The notes under the pieces were generated by a model. The model was given only the letters and a program-made list of their open reading frames with translations. It was not told the origin of the DNA and made no database searches. A DNA stretch of 51,828 bases from Symbiodinium natans (Eukaryota; Sar; Dinophyceae; Suessiales; Symbiodiniaceae), in contig CAJNDS010001546.1 in assembly GCA_905221605.1 (NCBI GenBank), forward strand, positions 639,429 through 691,256. The letters are read 5' to 3'. Within the stretch, counting starts at the first letter, position 1. Every line of letters starts with the position of its first letter. The position numbers and the translations under genes were made by a program. This document shows, in pieces, positions 13,010 through 24,942 of the stretch.

Positions 13010-14740
13010 AACAAATCCTATTTCCTCTTCACTAAACGCTAAAGAGCGGGATCTCCAAGTCTTGTTGCCCTTGCGTAAACCATAAAGCAGGTGGCTCTCC
13101 CGAAAGCGGAGGGATCCCAAGTTTTCTTCGTCTCTAAATCCGAAATCATAAAGAGGACAGATGTGTGCCCCCCACGAGGCGTAGATCTTATTCGTTTTTT
13201 TGAGCAACGATCTTATTCGCTAAATCCTAAACGAATAGGGGATCCCGCTCTCTAGGATTTAGAGGCTCAAGAGAAGAGTCTTTGTTATTCCGAAGGGGGA
13301 GTCCTTAAGAAATAAAGGCTAGATCGTATGGGCCACGCCTATAGTGGGGGGATCCCAAATCTACGTCTTAGTCCCTAAGTCCCATTCTCTAAATCTTAAG
13401 AAGGGATCCCTAAATCCTAAAGAGGAGTTTTTTGTTCCCCGCCCCCCACTGGGGCTCAAATCTGGGATTTTCTGCCATGAACATATCGGCCCACTTCTGC
13501 CCGAATCGGCAGCTGAATCGTATTCGCTAAATCCTAAACTAAACGAACGGCTTCGGGAAGAAGTCATAGGTAGTACAATAATACAGGGAATAAGATTTCG
13601 GGATCCCGCTTTACAAGATCTACGGAATATGTTTTTTTGCAGTGTTTAAGGGCTCTCCTGGGGACTCCTCTCTTCAGGATTGAAGGAGCCCTTTCTTTAA
13701 ATAGGGCTTCGGGAATAGGACTTCGATTTAAGGATCTTGCTCACCTTAGGAATTATGGACCACCAACCTTGTGGTTTACGCAATAAAATTTGGGGAGTAA
13801 GACCAAAAGAATACGATTTAGGGAACAAGACTTAGGGATCCCGCTAGGTTAAGCGCAGAGGACTTAGGAAGCAGGATTTGCTTTTTTTGGATGTAGGGGC
13901 TCTCCTCTTTAGGATTTATGGATGCCCCTTTTTAGGGCTTCGGGAATAGGATGAAAGGAATTAAAGTCAGGGAATAAGATTCAGGGATCTTGCTCTTTAG
14001 GATTGGCGGGAATGGGCCAGTTTGTTTTTTGGATTTGATGGCTCGCCTCTTTAGTTAGGACCAGGGATCTCGCTCTTTAGGATTTAGCGACAAGATTTAG
14101 GGAATGGGGTCAGTTTTTGTTACTGGTAGATTTGATGGCTCTCCTCTGTGGGATTTACGGAACCCTCTTTAGGGCTTAGAGAGCAGGACTTAGGGAATAT
14201 ACCTTTCGGGAAATATGGGGAGGGAATATGCCTGTCGGGAATAATAGGGAGCCCGCTCTTTCGGATTTAGCGAAAGGGGATTAGGGACCCCGCTCTTTAG
14301 GGTTTAGGGAATAAGATTCGGGGAGAAAAGCTAACGGAAAAAGAAGTAGGGATCCCGCTCTTTAGGAGATTTAAATGCTGCAAGTCGGAGACTTTCCCGT
14401 CAGGGGTTAGTGTAGGGGTTGGGGTTTGGATTTAGGGTTTGGGGGTTAGAGTCCTGGGTATCCGTGTCTAACGATGAAGATACGTAAAAGTTCCAATGGT
14501 GCTCACGTTTGCACGGAGAGTTGTGGTGGCCGAGGCACTGTACCGGCACCCCAAGCCCTTTTGGATTTTAGGTTTGAGGAGGGGGAAAGCGAGGGGTGCT
14601 CAGGTATTCGGATCTAGGGGGGGAAGCATATATGTATGTATGTATGATGCCGGTGCGGTAGGGTTTAAGGTTTAGGGTTTCGGGTTAGGCTTAGGGTGAG
14701 CAAGGTTTAGGGTTTACGGCGAACCGACGGCGGGAGATGG
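13010..14740. repeat. Degenerate TTTAGG-type satellite with opposed halves
   Basis: Short motifs such as GGGATCCCGCTCTTTAGG, GGATTTAGGGAATAAGA and GGGATCTCGCTC recur at least ten times. From about 13590 to 14400 they run forward. From about 13020 to 13440 the reverse complements dominate (GCTAAAGAGCGGGATCTCC, CCTAAATCCTAAAGAGG). The tail (14400-14720) holds short TTTAGGGTTT-type stretches. No coding content is seen. Confidence 0.65.
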
Positions 14741-14821
14741 TACCAGAACCTACCTGTTTACTACTTTCTACTGCTATACGACACGTTTGAATATATCCTA
14801 TAGATTGATGGAGTCCGCACA

Positions 14822-14968
14822 GACCCGATTCAGGCCCGATTCAATTAATCGGGCCCCGCTGTGAAGATTGAAGATTCCCAGGAAAAGTTTCTGGGAATCT
14901 TCAATCTTCTATCTTCAGTTTCAGGGCCGATTAAAATTGACTCGGCCCGATTCAACTTGAATCGGGTC
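14822..14968. repeat. Long inverted repeat / hairpin
   Basis: The inner stem is perfect: GAAGATTGAAGATTCCCAG (14863-14881) pairs with CTGGGAATCTTCAATCTTC (14891-14909) around a 9-nt loop. Outer imperfect arms begin GACCCGATTCA (14822) and end TGAATCGGGTC (14968), with internal GGCCCGATT/AATCGGGCC elements. It could be a foldback or MITE-like element, or a transcribed hairpin. No transposase and no clear target-site duplication is seen. Confidence 0.7.
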
Positions 14969-17228
14969 CATCCCTGTTATTATAAGCGGCATTCTTGTCA
15001 CGTCCCGCTCTTGTATGGCTGAGCAATCAGCTTCTATCTTTGGGACATAAGGCGGAAGTACTGTCGCATTAACGTCAATTTCAGGAGCAAGCATTTTGAC
15101 ATACATAATCCCATATATATATATATATGTACGCACACACACTCTATACAATGCAGTATCACCTGCATCTGTGCTCAATGTGGCTTCCACTTGCGAACGG
15201 CTTAGGTGCAGAATCGAAGGATGGCGTCAGCTCGAAAACAATCCGCTTGCGAATGCCCTCGCTCGGTTTCACACTTGGCCTGGGATCTTTCAAGCAGGTA
15301 GCCTTAAGCGGCGGTTTAGCAGAAGAGCAGCCACTGGAGCATTTGATTTGGGAGTGGAGGTTGCGACTACCAGTCGTTGGAGCCATCTGCATTGCGTGAA
15401 CATCTCAAGTGACGGGCTCAGATGGCTTCATGCATGCCTACGCTGCTTGAAAGCACCACAGATGTCGATGAGCTTGTTGCAACACGATGCCACATGTTGC
15501 AGCTGCAGGTTGGGTGGTCGCAGAGGAATTCTTGTCAGCAGGCTACACAGTGCTAGCTACTCAGCCAAGTGCAGGCCAAGCGATTCAACTAAAAAAGAGT
15601 GGGTTGCTTCTTCCTGGCAGGCAAGCCATACTGCACCTGCCGATGTCTCAACTGCTGATGTACAGCGATGCACGGCACATCACCTTTAGCTTGGCCACCA
15701 GGCTTTGAAAAGCGGTGATGTGCTGATGGCTTTTAACGGCTGGTAGCCGAGATGGTGTCAGCAATTGAACCACAGAACACTTGTGAGGTAGGTTCGACTT
15801 CTGCAGACGAGGCTTTGATCTAGATGAACTTGGGTTTTGCAACCTCTTCGGCTGCAGCCCTGGAGGTTTGTGCGCACAGTGCTTGGCATCGTGACACTCA
15901 TGCGAGAGACTCTTCCAAACACACCTACTACCGGTCTGAGTGTAGCCTCCGTGGCGTGAGTGTAGCCTCGCTGGCGTGCATCACAAAAACAGGCCTTTTT
16001 CTTGATAGCCGCGTGGCAGACGCTCAAACATGCTCCGACTCAAACGGGACCTCCGCTTGTCGGGCCCATTTTTTTGGGCGTCAATATGCCATGAAGAATC
16101 AACGAATCCTTTCTAGTCAGTCCCGGCATATATAACATTATTAAACATTCTATGCAGCTTCAAATTAAGTTATGCCCTGCTGGCCCGCTTCTTCCCCAAA
16201 CAGCGTGTCAACACTGAGGACAATTTCCGAGCTGAGGCGTTTTGACCCTTGAGCCCAAGACCGATTTGTGTCCTTGAAGCCTGAGAGCTCTCCTTTAGTG
16301 ATGGATGCCTGCTTCGTGTTCAACACTCCGCACTCCTTCTGAACCCTTCAATTGCCACTGCGAGCATAGATCGACGTGTATATAGGAAGACCTACAGGAG
16401 AGGTTGATTTTTTGCATGCATGATGCACACTTGAGGTGACTCAAGTGTGCAAGCCTCTAAGCGGACTCCTGCTGTGCAGTTTAACGACACGGGCCTAACA
16501 ACTTGCCAATGCGTCCCAAACAGACTATTCAGTTGAATATCTCGAACGTATTGCAGCTAGAAGCCTTGTCTTTAAGTCCTAACCCTATGACACCATACAA
16601 CCACTATGAGGCTTTTCTTGGGTTCACTGCGGTCACAAGCGGTAATCGTGCCTGTCTCGACTCATGCACAGGTGTCCAGCTCAAGATCCGACGAGCAGTC
16701 CAGGGCCAGTCGGTGATACGCACGTCGAGCAAAATCTATCGCAGGATTAGGAAAAGGAACTTGTTGAAGTTGCTGCCGGGGCCAGCATTGCGGGATCTGG
16801 AGAAGGACTCTATTGGGACTGGCCTAGACTCGCTGGTTTGTTTTTGCGCCACGGGCTGCCCTTTCCTCTGGGCACAGGACGAAGCAGCAATTTAGATAGG
16901 CGTGTTTGCTGCAGACGCCTGTGAGTCCCAGATAAACCAACTGCGGGCGCTGCTAACCCCAGGATACTCCCAATTTGCACATCTCTCGCCGTGAACAAAC
17001 AAGCAAACACTTGCCACCTTACAATTGCACTGCCCAGTGTCACGGGGGTGGGGGGGTTCTTTTTGGTTTGTTTTTTTGTTTTATCGACCCACCCCCTTGT
17101 TTCACATGAAGCCTGTGCAGCCAAACCCCATTATTCGCGCGGTGTTTGCAAATGGGGTGGCTGCGCCATCCAGAATCCCCCCCCCCCCCCCGGCTTGTTT
17201 TAAGCCGTGCGAGCTTGCTTCACAACAT
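14969..17228. other. No confirmed gene
   Basis: Contains (AT)n at about 15113-15128, several medium open frames without recognisable motifs (15096-15708 and 16503-16895), a 12-bp hairpin (16424-16451) and homopolymer C (about 17180-17194). I cannot assign any coding function. Confidence 0.35.
16424..16451. repeat. Small perfect hairpin
   Basis: TGCACACTTGAG pairs perfectly with CTCAAGTGTGCA around a GTGA tetraloop. There is no T-run after it and no adjacent gene, so I do not call a terminator. Confidence 0.5.
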
Positions 17229-17420
17229 CTGAATCCTGACCAGACACCGTCATGCGAGCATTGTGTTGCCCCGCAGTTTTACAGCCGTTCGAGTTTGCTG
17301 CAAATCATATGAATCCCATCCAAGCCCCACCAGGCGAGCATCGTGTGGGGAAAAGAGGGGGGGGGAGGGGGGGGTGGGGTGGGCGGCTGTTCCAAACCCC
17401 AATATGCGAGCATCCACCAA
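17229..17420 (+). repeat. Dispersed repeat, copies 3-5
   Basis: TGAATCCTGACC...ATGCGAGCATTGTGT (17229-17264), TGAATCCCATCC...GGCGAGCATCGTGTGG (about 17309-17348), and a fragment ATATGCGAGCATCC near 17402. These share the signature of 5889-6070, about 11 kb away. A G-rich run (17353-17385) lies inside. Confidence 0.5.
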
Positions 17421-19197
17421 CATGGTACCAGAACAAAAGCAAGCGCGGCGCGAACTGGGTTGCTCGCATATATGCTTTTAGCCTCTTAACAACCCTACAA
17501 CCCCTTAGCCCGCAGCCCAAAAACAAGAAATACATGCCTTGTATTGCAAAATCCCGTGTCAGGACACCCAAAAACCAAAAAAACAACAATACCTAGCTCC
17601 GTGTCACACCAGTACTTGTGAGAACCTTACAGGTACCATGTTCAAGGAACTCGTGACAACACGCGTTTTCTGCTGTGCTGCTGCTGCTGCTGCCGCCGCC
17701 ACCGACGCTACTGCCGCCAATATCTCGCCTATCCCTCGGCACACTCCCATGCGCCACCTTCTTTACACTTGGTTCATCTCTTTTGACGTCACCTAGGCTT
17801 GCAACTCGACTCAAGATCGATATCTCGAGGGTCAATCGAAGACAATGCAATAATATCACTGTCGCTATCTTAGATGACGCTTCACAGGACGCACTTGCGG
17901 ACTCGTGTGTGAGACTCGTCGCATCCTTCATTCACCATCTTGACACCGCAATGTATCTATGAATCTATCAAAACGGACAATCTGTGCCAGCCACTGGCCA
18001 TGGGCCTGGCTAGACATCGCAACGCCTTGTAAAGTTCGATTCGGTGTGCGTTTTGGTCTTTGTCTTTCTCAGTAGCTACTCCATGGGACGAATGTGGACC
18101 CACGCAAAGGACGGCGGCTGCACTTTGGAGCTGCCCGCGATCTTTGCAAGCACCCCGATGTTCGGACGCAGCATCCAAGACTCATAAGCTGATTGGTTGC
18201 TGTATGCATAGGTCGAGTTGGCACCACGGTGTCAATGAGGATATGGCGAGCACATGCTGAACATACAGTCCAACAGGCAAGCACTGGCTGGACAGTTGCT
18301 TGTCCAGGGTCCAGAAGTCAGAAGTATGCGGTCGGGCTCGGAGTACAAGTCTAAAGGTTGGAGCTTTCACGGCTCGCCACGCTTCACTTCACGTAAACCA
18401 TGGCACTAAAGAGATTCCATGCCGAGAGCCAACATGGGTTGGTGAGGAACACACTAGAGGCCCAGACTAAGCGCTTCAAGTGCTTGGACCTAGTAACCGG
18501 CAGTTCCATTGTCACAACGCTGCACAATGAACTATTGAAGCCAGCTCCTCCACCGTGCTGAACCAATCAGCGGGGCAGTATTGGGTTCGCCAATTGCACA
18601 CTTGCGGACGCAGCAAGCTGGACGAAATTTATGTCAGCATTCAAAAAAGTTTAGATTTCTTTTTTAGTCGCGCGAACGGCATCACTGGTGTGCACAGAAT
18701 GGTTTGTCAAACGGAGCACATCGCATTCTGCGAGAAATGTGAACTGACAGCAATCATTTGCCAGATGCTGCAGCCCGCACAGCACTTGGTGCCTAGGCGC
18801 TCAGAGTAGCGAGCCATTTGTGAGTCACTTGGGAATCGATTACTGTCACCATTGTTCCTGATGCAGGGGTCAATTCGATGTGCGGCCGCGCTTCTTCATG
18901 GTTGGCGGACTGGTGTTCCAGCCGTTGAGCCGGTAGCTTAATTACAGATCAGAGGCATCAATGCCAGAAAAAAGCATGCACACCCCATGGCTGACATCGT
19001 TGCTGAAAGCTGAACATACACATCCACAACGGGTTGCAAGCCGCAAAACTTGGATTAGAATCATTAGAAAGCCTCAAGCGACGCAAGAGGCCTAAGCCTC
19101 GAAATCCAGAGCCTGGGACCAGGAGGCACAGTAAAGAGGGCCATGCATGGCCCTGCAACATTTTTTTCAACGGCTTCTGGTCGCACCCCCACGCAAG
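17421..19197. other. No gene recognised
   Basis: Contains a short CTG/CCG repeat (about 17675-17702) and unremarkable short frames on both strands. Confidence 0.4.
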
Positions 19198-20558
19198 CTA
19201 TGGGAGTTGAGCGTGAGTTGTGTCTTGCTTTGGCAGTAGTAGAGTAGTAGGGACAAGGGCTGGAAAACAGCGAGCTATTCTTTCGGCGTGGGGCAGAGGG
19301 CGGGATGTTGTTCCTTTCACAAAGTTTGCCATTCTGGTTTGTCGGCAGGTTCGCGTGCGTGTCATTATTTGCATCATCGAGCGTCTTCCTGCGCGTGCCT
19401 TCGGCATCGTGCCCCCTTCATTATCACTTTTCCAGGTGGGCATGCTCATTCTCATCGCTTGTTCAGGCGGTGGTTGTAGCTTGCAGCGCTTGCTGTCATC
19501 CATCCATGTCGATCGGCCCGTAAGCAGTGTCAGCTCTAACGCCACTCTGGTGCTCGCGCTACTCCAGAAGCTGTGGTGAGTCCTGTGCAAGGTTTCCTCA
19601 TCTCTGCTCTGCTCCTTGCACTTCTTGTTGAATCGCCACTCGCTTTCTCAATCGCCTCGGTTTGCATGTTGAAAGCCTTCGTGTTGTCCATGGCCCGGTT
19701 TCCTCGAACTCGCCATGCCAGTGGCGGTGGCGCAAACATGGGATCCATACCATACTCCACCACCTGTTGTCCATGGTGGTGATGTCATCGAAGGTCTCCT
19801 TATCCAACGGCGCGGTCAACTCTGTCATAGTCCCTGGTAGTGTCACTGGCAGCTCAAACTCGTGGTGCAACCTTTCAGGTTCCGAGGCGAACTTGAGTTG
19901 CTCCACAGAGGCCTTCAACAACCGATTGTTCCTGACAAGCCAAACTGCGCTGCTTGGTCGTCGAACTTTGCATTCATCGTTGCGTCGAGTTTCTGGGCCA
20001 GTATCCGCGCCGGACCCGCATAGCCTGACATGTTGCCTGTTTGTTTGCGCATCCCCTGGCTCCTGAGCGCGCGCCAGTGGAGCACCAAGTCTCGGGGAGC
20101 AAGTTCGAGAAGTTCCCGGCTGAGTCGTTGTTGTGCTTTCAAGCTACTTCCGCTTTTGTTCTTTAACCTCCCACTGTCAGTCACGTCACTGACTGTACAT
20201 CAAAGTCAAATGACGCTTGCAAGGAGCTTGTCCCAATGCGTGCTGTCTAGGACAGAATCCTCGAAGATTTTCCCTATTGTTCCATGCTGACGCAGCATGG
20301 GCTAAGGCACTCCGAGCCATGCTGTAGACCTCTAGGGGAAGCTGCCAATGGGCATCGCTTGGTATAGGACCTAGCAGTACCCTCATGCAGCCTCACCAAG
20401 GAATCATCCATTCCCGGGAACTCCACGTCCCTTTGTAATGCGTGTTGCTGAGATCGGTGTCGTGAGGTCCAAGTCGCGTGTTCAAGGTGGAACAGGTGGG
20501 CGTAAACGGTACGTACTATCGACAGAAGAAGAAGAAGACGGTGAGTCATGGTGGGCAT
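19198..20558 (-). pseudogene. Decayed minus-strand coding relic, unknown product
   Basis: Overlapping minus-strand frames, read from high to low coordinates, look like one protein broken by frameshifts. At 19915-20184 it gives NKSGSSLKAQQRLSRELLEL and later DATMNAKFDDQAAQFG. At 19598-19921 it gives EQLKFASEPERLHHEFELPV and TELTAPLDKETFDDITTMD. At 19536-19763 it gives RAMDNTKAFNMQTEAIEKAS. At 19198-19590 it gives SKRCKLQPPPEQAMRMSMPT. The composition (Glu/Lys/Met/Gln) looks coding, while each frame ends or shifts within about 100 residues. I recognise no domain. A retroelement gag relic or a multi-exon gene on the minus strand are alternatives. Confidence 0.35.
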
Positions 20559-22090
20559 TTAGGGACACTCTGCAAGATTCTCTGGAGGGGACAGACCCTC
20601 CAGAATTATCACTGGGGGACGGAGATCCAGGAGAATAGCTGAGTTAAAGTGCAGCCACTGAGAGTGGAACAGAAACCTCGCCGTACAAATGCAACAGTAC
20701 GCCTCGCCCAATCCGCGTAACACTTGAAGAATAGCTTGCTCCAAGCTTGGACACCATCCCCTGAAATGCAGCTGCATGCATGCTGCACAGGGCGGCAGCT
20801 ACGATTCACAAGCTGCGAACACAAGTTGTGTTTGTGTGATACCCTGTTTAGACAGCTCTCGTGACTGTTAGTCTCCCACACTTTTTCCTAGAAGTGCGAG
20901 AGTAAGCGTACCGAGGCAATGAGTATTTGCAAGGATGGGCGGCTCACGAGCGGCCAGCCCACCTGCAGGAGATTCTTGCGTGTATTGCAAGAACGTGTGC
21001 CGTCGCAGCTTCCTCACGGCAGGACTTGTTCTTATCAGGCCACGTGACTCCGGAAAAAGATGAGGCCGTCATCCTGACCCAGGCCACGCTGCCTTGTGGA
21101 GATTGTCGAGAGGGTCACCATGGGTCACAACAGCTTTTTTAAGTACAATGTGTGATGCCGATGCTTGTTGGAGTTGGTCGAGAGTGCGTTTTCTCCAAAG
21201 TTGTTGCACATGTGTTGTTTTTGCTCAGGCGGTTGTTAGCGGCCCTGGGTAAGACGCTAGTTTTGGCACTTCTTGGTGAAGCGTTTTCGCCTCTTTGTAC
21301 AACATACTGCACAAGGATGTGGAACAAGAAAATCTGTCACAAGCGTCCATGCCTTTTGCGACCAAAACCGTGCTTAACGTCTCTGCGCAACCCCAAAGCC
21401 CTAAACTTGAACCACTGCAAGCCCGTCGCGCCCTGAACACTCCAGCCCCCAAAAAAACATGTTAAATACTGAAAACACTGCCGAGCGTGGCACTTTTCAA
21501 CATAAGACCACATCGCAGTTACCCCGTTCCACCCTGAACACTCACAAAACACAAAACCCAAAAACGCGCAGAAATCGCAAAAACGTATCCCAAAATAAAC
21601 ACTGCGAAATGCTCAAAACACTGGCAAGCATGTACTTTTCAACAACACACCACATTACTTACAGTCACTCCAAGTCCAGGAAAGTAAAAGGCGGCAAAAA
21701 AACCTTTCAATGTGCGAACACTGCCCTGTGTGGGTTAAAACCACATTTCCTGGTGCAAACGGTCCAGGGCCGCTAACGGCCGCGTGACCTTGTTTTTGTC
21801 CTCGCTTTGTCATCGAGGTGTTTTTGTGTTTTTCGCCCTCCCCGTTTCTCGACGCTCGAGTTTTGTGCGTTCTGGATGCGACGGCTGTGTTTCTAGTCGA
21901 GTGTGCGTTTTTTGCCTATGACAGGCTGCCTTTGATTGCATATTTGTTTTTGATGGTGTTGTTCAAGCTTCTTGTTCCTGGTTGTTTCGAGTGGACGCCG
22001 TACATGCACGCCCACAAGTAAGATGCCTCTGCCAAGACTGAACCTCAAAACCCTACATTCCCTCCTTGTCGCGACCGATGTCAAGGTTGG
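20559..22090. other. No gene recognised
   Basis: A small inverted repeat CTGGAGGG/CCCTCCAG lies at about 20581-20602. The rest is non-coding as far as I can see. Confidence 0.4.
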
Positions 22091-22091
22091 A

Positions 22092-22625
22092 TGCCGGAGG
22101 GGCGTCAGAGCGGTCTGCGCGGCGTGGGAAATTGAGGGATTTTCGTTGAATTGCAGCACAACTGTAATACCGGGAGGACACAGCCGGAAGGGTGAAAGCG
22201 GTCTGCGGTGCGGGAAGCTGAGAAATTTCGTTGATTTGAATGCAAATGTAGTACCGGGAGGACAATGAGGACAGAGCCGGAGGGGCGCGAGTCTGCGGCG
22301 CGTTTGCGGCGCGTGAAGCTGAGGGATTCTCGTTGAATTGCAGTACAAATCTAAAACCGGGAGCACAGAGCCGGAGGGGCGCGAGAGTCGCGAGAGCGCG
22401 TCTGCACATCAATGGCACGGGGATGGCGCGGCGCAGGGGGCCAGGAGAGCCGGAAGCGCGCGAGAGTGCATATGGGCGCGTCTGCGGCCCATGTGCGGAG
22501 CGTCATTGGCGAGGGTTCGGGGGGAAGCCGGGAGCATGTTCGTTGAATTGTATAGTACAAATGCGGTACTGGAATCGCTGTGTCCGTGAGCCGGGAATGA
22601 GCCGGAGGGGATCACGCGGGGTGTG
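22092..22625 (+). repeat. GC-rich minisatellite, roughly 92-bp period, about six diverged units
   Basis: Units start with GCCGGA(G/A)GGG near 22092, 22183, 22276, 22370, 22449 and 22601. Most contain (T)TCGTTGAATTG(C)A, an ATACAAAT-type stretch and (A)CCGGGAG. The fourth and fifth units are rearranged. Open frames across the array reflect its composition. Confidence 0.6.
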
Positions 22626-22639
22626 AGATGAAGAATTGT

Positions 22640-24740
22640 ATATTATCAACTACCCTGCATCACCTTTTTTCATCTTGTTCTATTCGTCGAGAAAATGTGC
22701 AGCATGCATACGGAGCGGACTTTAACTAATTCCGATTGTTTTTGGGTTCCTGGTTTGACCTCGTGTTTGTTAACTCACACTCTTCAACGACCTTCATGTG
22801 GACCTTGATGAAGTGTCCGCGACGACATCCACGAAATCCTTGAAGGGAAGAGATTCTGCAGCACAGAATTCTCTTGTGCCCTGCACTCCTCGTAGGCCAG
22901 GAGATCACCCCAAGCCGCCAGAACAAAGAAGTGCCGCCATGCCTTTGACGGACCTCTGGATAAGCAAAGTCTTCCACTTCTTGTATCAAGAGGAATCAGG
23001 AGCTGCATGTTGCCAGGGATCCCAGCCTTGAATTTTCTTTTGTGCTCAAAGTTGTCGACCCTGGCCGTATTGTCTTGCAGAGTGGCAAGCGCAGCGGGGA
23101 AGGAGAAGAACCAAGCTATGTAACAGTGTCAGCACGAAAGGACAAAAGGGAAACAAGGCACACGCAGAAATCAAGGCGGAACCCCTCCCGTTGCTTGTTT
23201 CTGGCCACCTCGAGCATCAGCGGCTTTCACCGGTATGGCAAGTTCCAGGCCGCGCGTAATGTCGGTCAAGCGTCGATGTGAAGATTTGCTTGAAGGCTTA
23301 ACAAAAAATCGAGGGACCCATACCGGCAAGGTTGACGCCATTTAAAAGGTTCGTGTTAAGCAGAGACCCTAACGACAGACCAGCTTGAAGCCCACGCAGG
23401 AGAGTATGCTTCACCTTGGGCTGGCCAACAATAGGGATTGCAACGCCATGACATGTAACTGATATTTATCATTTGTCATGATTTAATTCCGACATCAACT
23501 GATGCATGCCGAAAGAAGCTTAATTAATGTTGCAGTGGTGCATGTCCACCTGCATTCGTATAGCGGGGGATGCTCTGCAGGCCTTATGGTGAGGGCTCAG
23601 AGTATCGCGTTGTAGATGGCTGAACCTTTTCTTTCCTTGTTTTTGGCATCGCCAGGTGCTGGCCGACATTATCAACACAGGAGCCATGGAAGAAAAGCCG
23701 TGAAGAGTTCCACAAGTTTGCAGTTCCGCAGGCTATGACAGTGGCTGGGTTGGAGCCCCTGTAGTTGAACAAGTCAATGGTGTTGCTGCCTTGACCTCGG
23801 ATGTGGGCTTCCGTGCGTCGTTGGCTTTCACTGGCAACTGGCACATCAGGTACGAAACTTGGGACATCTCACCGAGTTGGTGCAGAACTGAGGACGGACT
23901 GAGGTTAGAAGCAGAAGGGTTTAGTGAATGAATGTGGCGGAAACACCCCAAACATTCCTCCCTCTTGGCGTTGGCGAGAAGTTGCGGGGGGAGGATGGAC
24001 CGGGGAGGGGGGGTACTGATTCAATGAAGGCAATGAGAGTCGACAAACTGTTGCGTACTGTCGATGTAGGCCGGCAAGTGGTATCACGCCTCACACCTTC
24101 CCAGACCACCCACGCAGCCAGAAACCCTCAGTCCCAGGTCCCCCACTTTAGCCGGCTGCACCGCGAGAAACCGGAAAAACTTCTCAATTATTTGACTCCT
24201 CCCTGCTTTTCCTGGTCCCACTCTGTTTCCGACCTACCCTTCTTGATGACCCCTGCTGTCTTCTTCTGCGGCACATTCCTCGCCCCAATCTCATCCCTAC
24301 TGTACCCTTGTACATTGTGAATTTAGCACCCGGCTCGCGCAACCCCAGGGCGGAAAGGATGTGTCTGCAAACCAGGTGCAAAGCGGCAAGCACCGTTTAC
24401 ATACCCTAACGCACACATTTGCAGGCTGCAGGCTCCGGTACCTGTTTTCCTGTCTTACATGTCTGGTTCAGGAGTTGCGGGTCTTCAGAAGGTTTGAAGA
24501 ACCAGGAAGTTTCCTTGCCGCTACTTAAAACACAGATTACGGCAACCGTACAGCCTGCAAAAGCCAAGGCACATCTGAAACCGAGGCACAGCCACCTACT
24601 GAAGGTGATAATTAGATCCAAGGCACCTTGGCACCGACATTGTAATGTGGAGGCTTGGCGGAACCATACACAGCCATACTATCATAGGATGTCACGCATA
24701 ACAAGCACAGAGAGTGTGGTATATATGCGCCCACGTTGCG
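22640..24740. other. No gene recognised
   Basis: Only short open frames; no domain or splice-supported exon stood out. It includes AT-rich sequence at about 23440-23530. Confidence 0.4.
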
Positions 24741-24785
24741 CGTAGTTGACCCCCCTCCCCCCCCATGGTATCCCACCCCCCCACC

Positions 24786-24942
24786 CAACCCCTAAACCCT
24801 AAACCCCCTAAACATCCCCAAACCCTAAAACCGGCCTAAACCCTAAAACCTTAAACCCTAAAACCTTAAACCCTAAACCTAGCCCGCTTATGCCAGTGTG
24901 AGAGTCGAAACCCTAAACCTTGTGTGAGAGCCGAAACCCTAA
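24786..24942 (-). repeat. Interstitial telomere-like CCCTAAA repeats
   Basis: At least eight (A)AACCCTAAA units with small variants (CCTTAAACCCTAAA, CCCCCTAAAC). This is the reverse complement of the TTTAGGG repeat known from plants and many algae including dinoflagellates. Preceded by a C-rich run (24748-24785). The array is degenerate and lies far from either window end. Confidence 0.7.

Noticed and set aside
15096-15689. 197-residue open frame as a gene
   Set aside because: It begins in an (AT)n repeat, has overlapping equally long alternatives in another frame, and shows no recognisable motif.
16424-16451. 12-bp hairpin as a transcription terminator
   Set aside because: No T-run follows and no gene ends nearby; the genome is eukaryotic.
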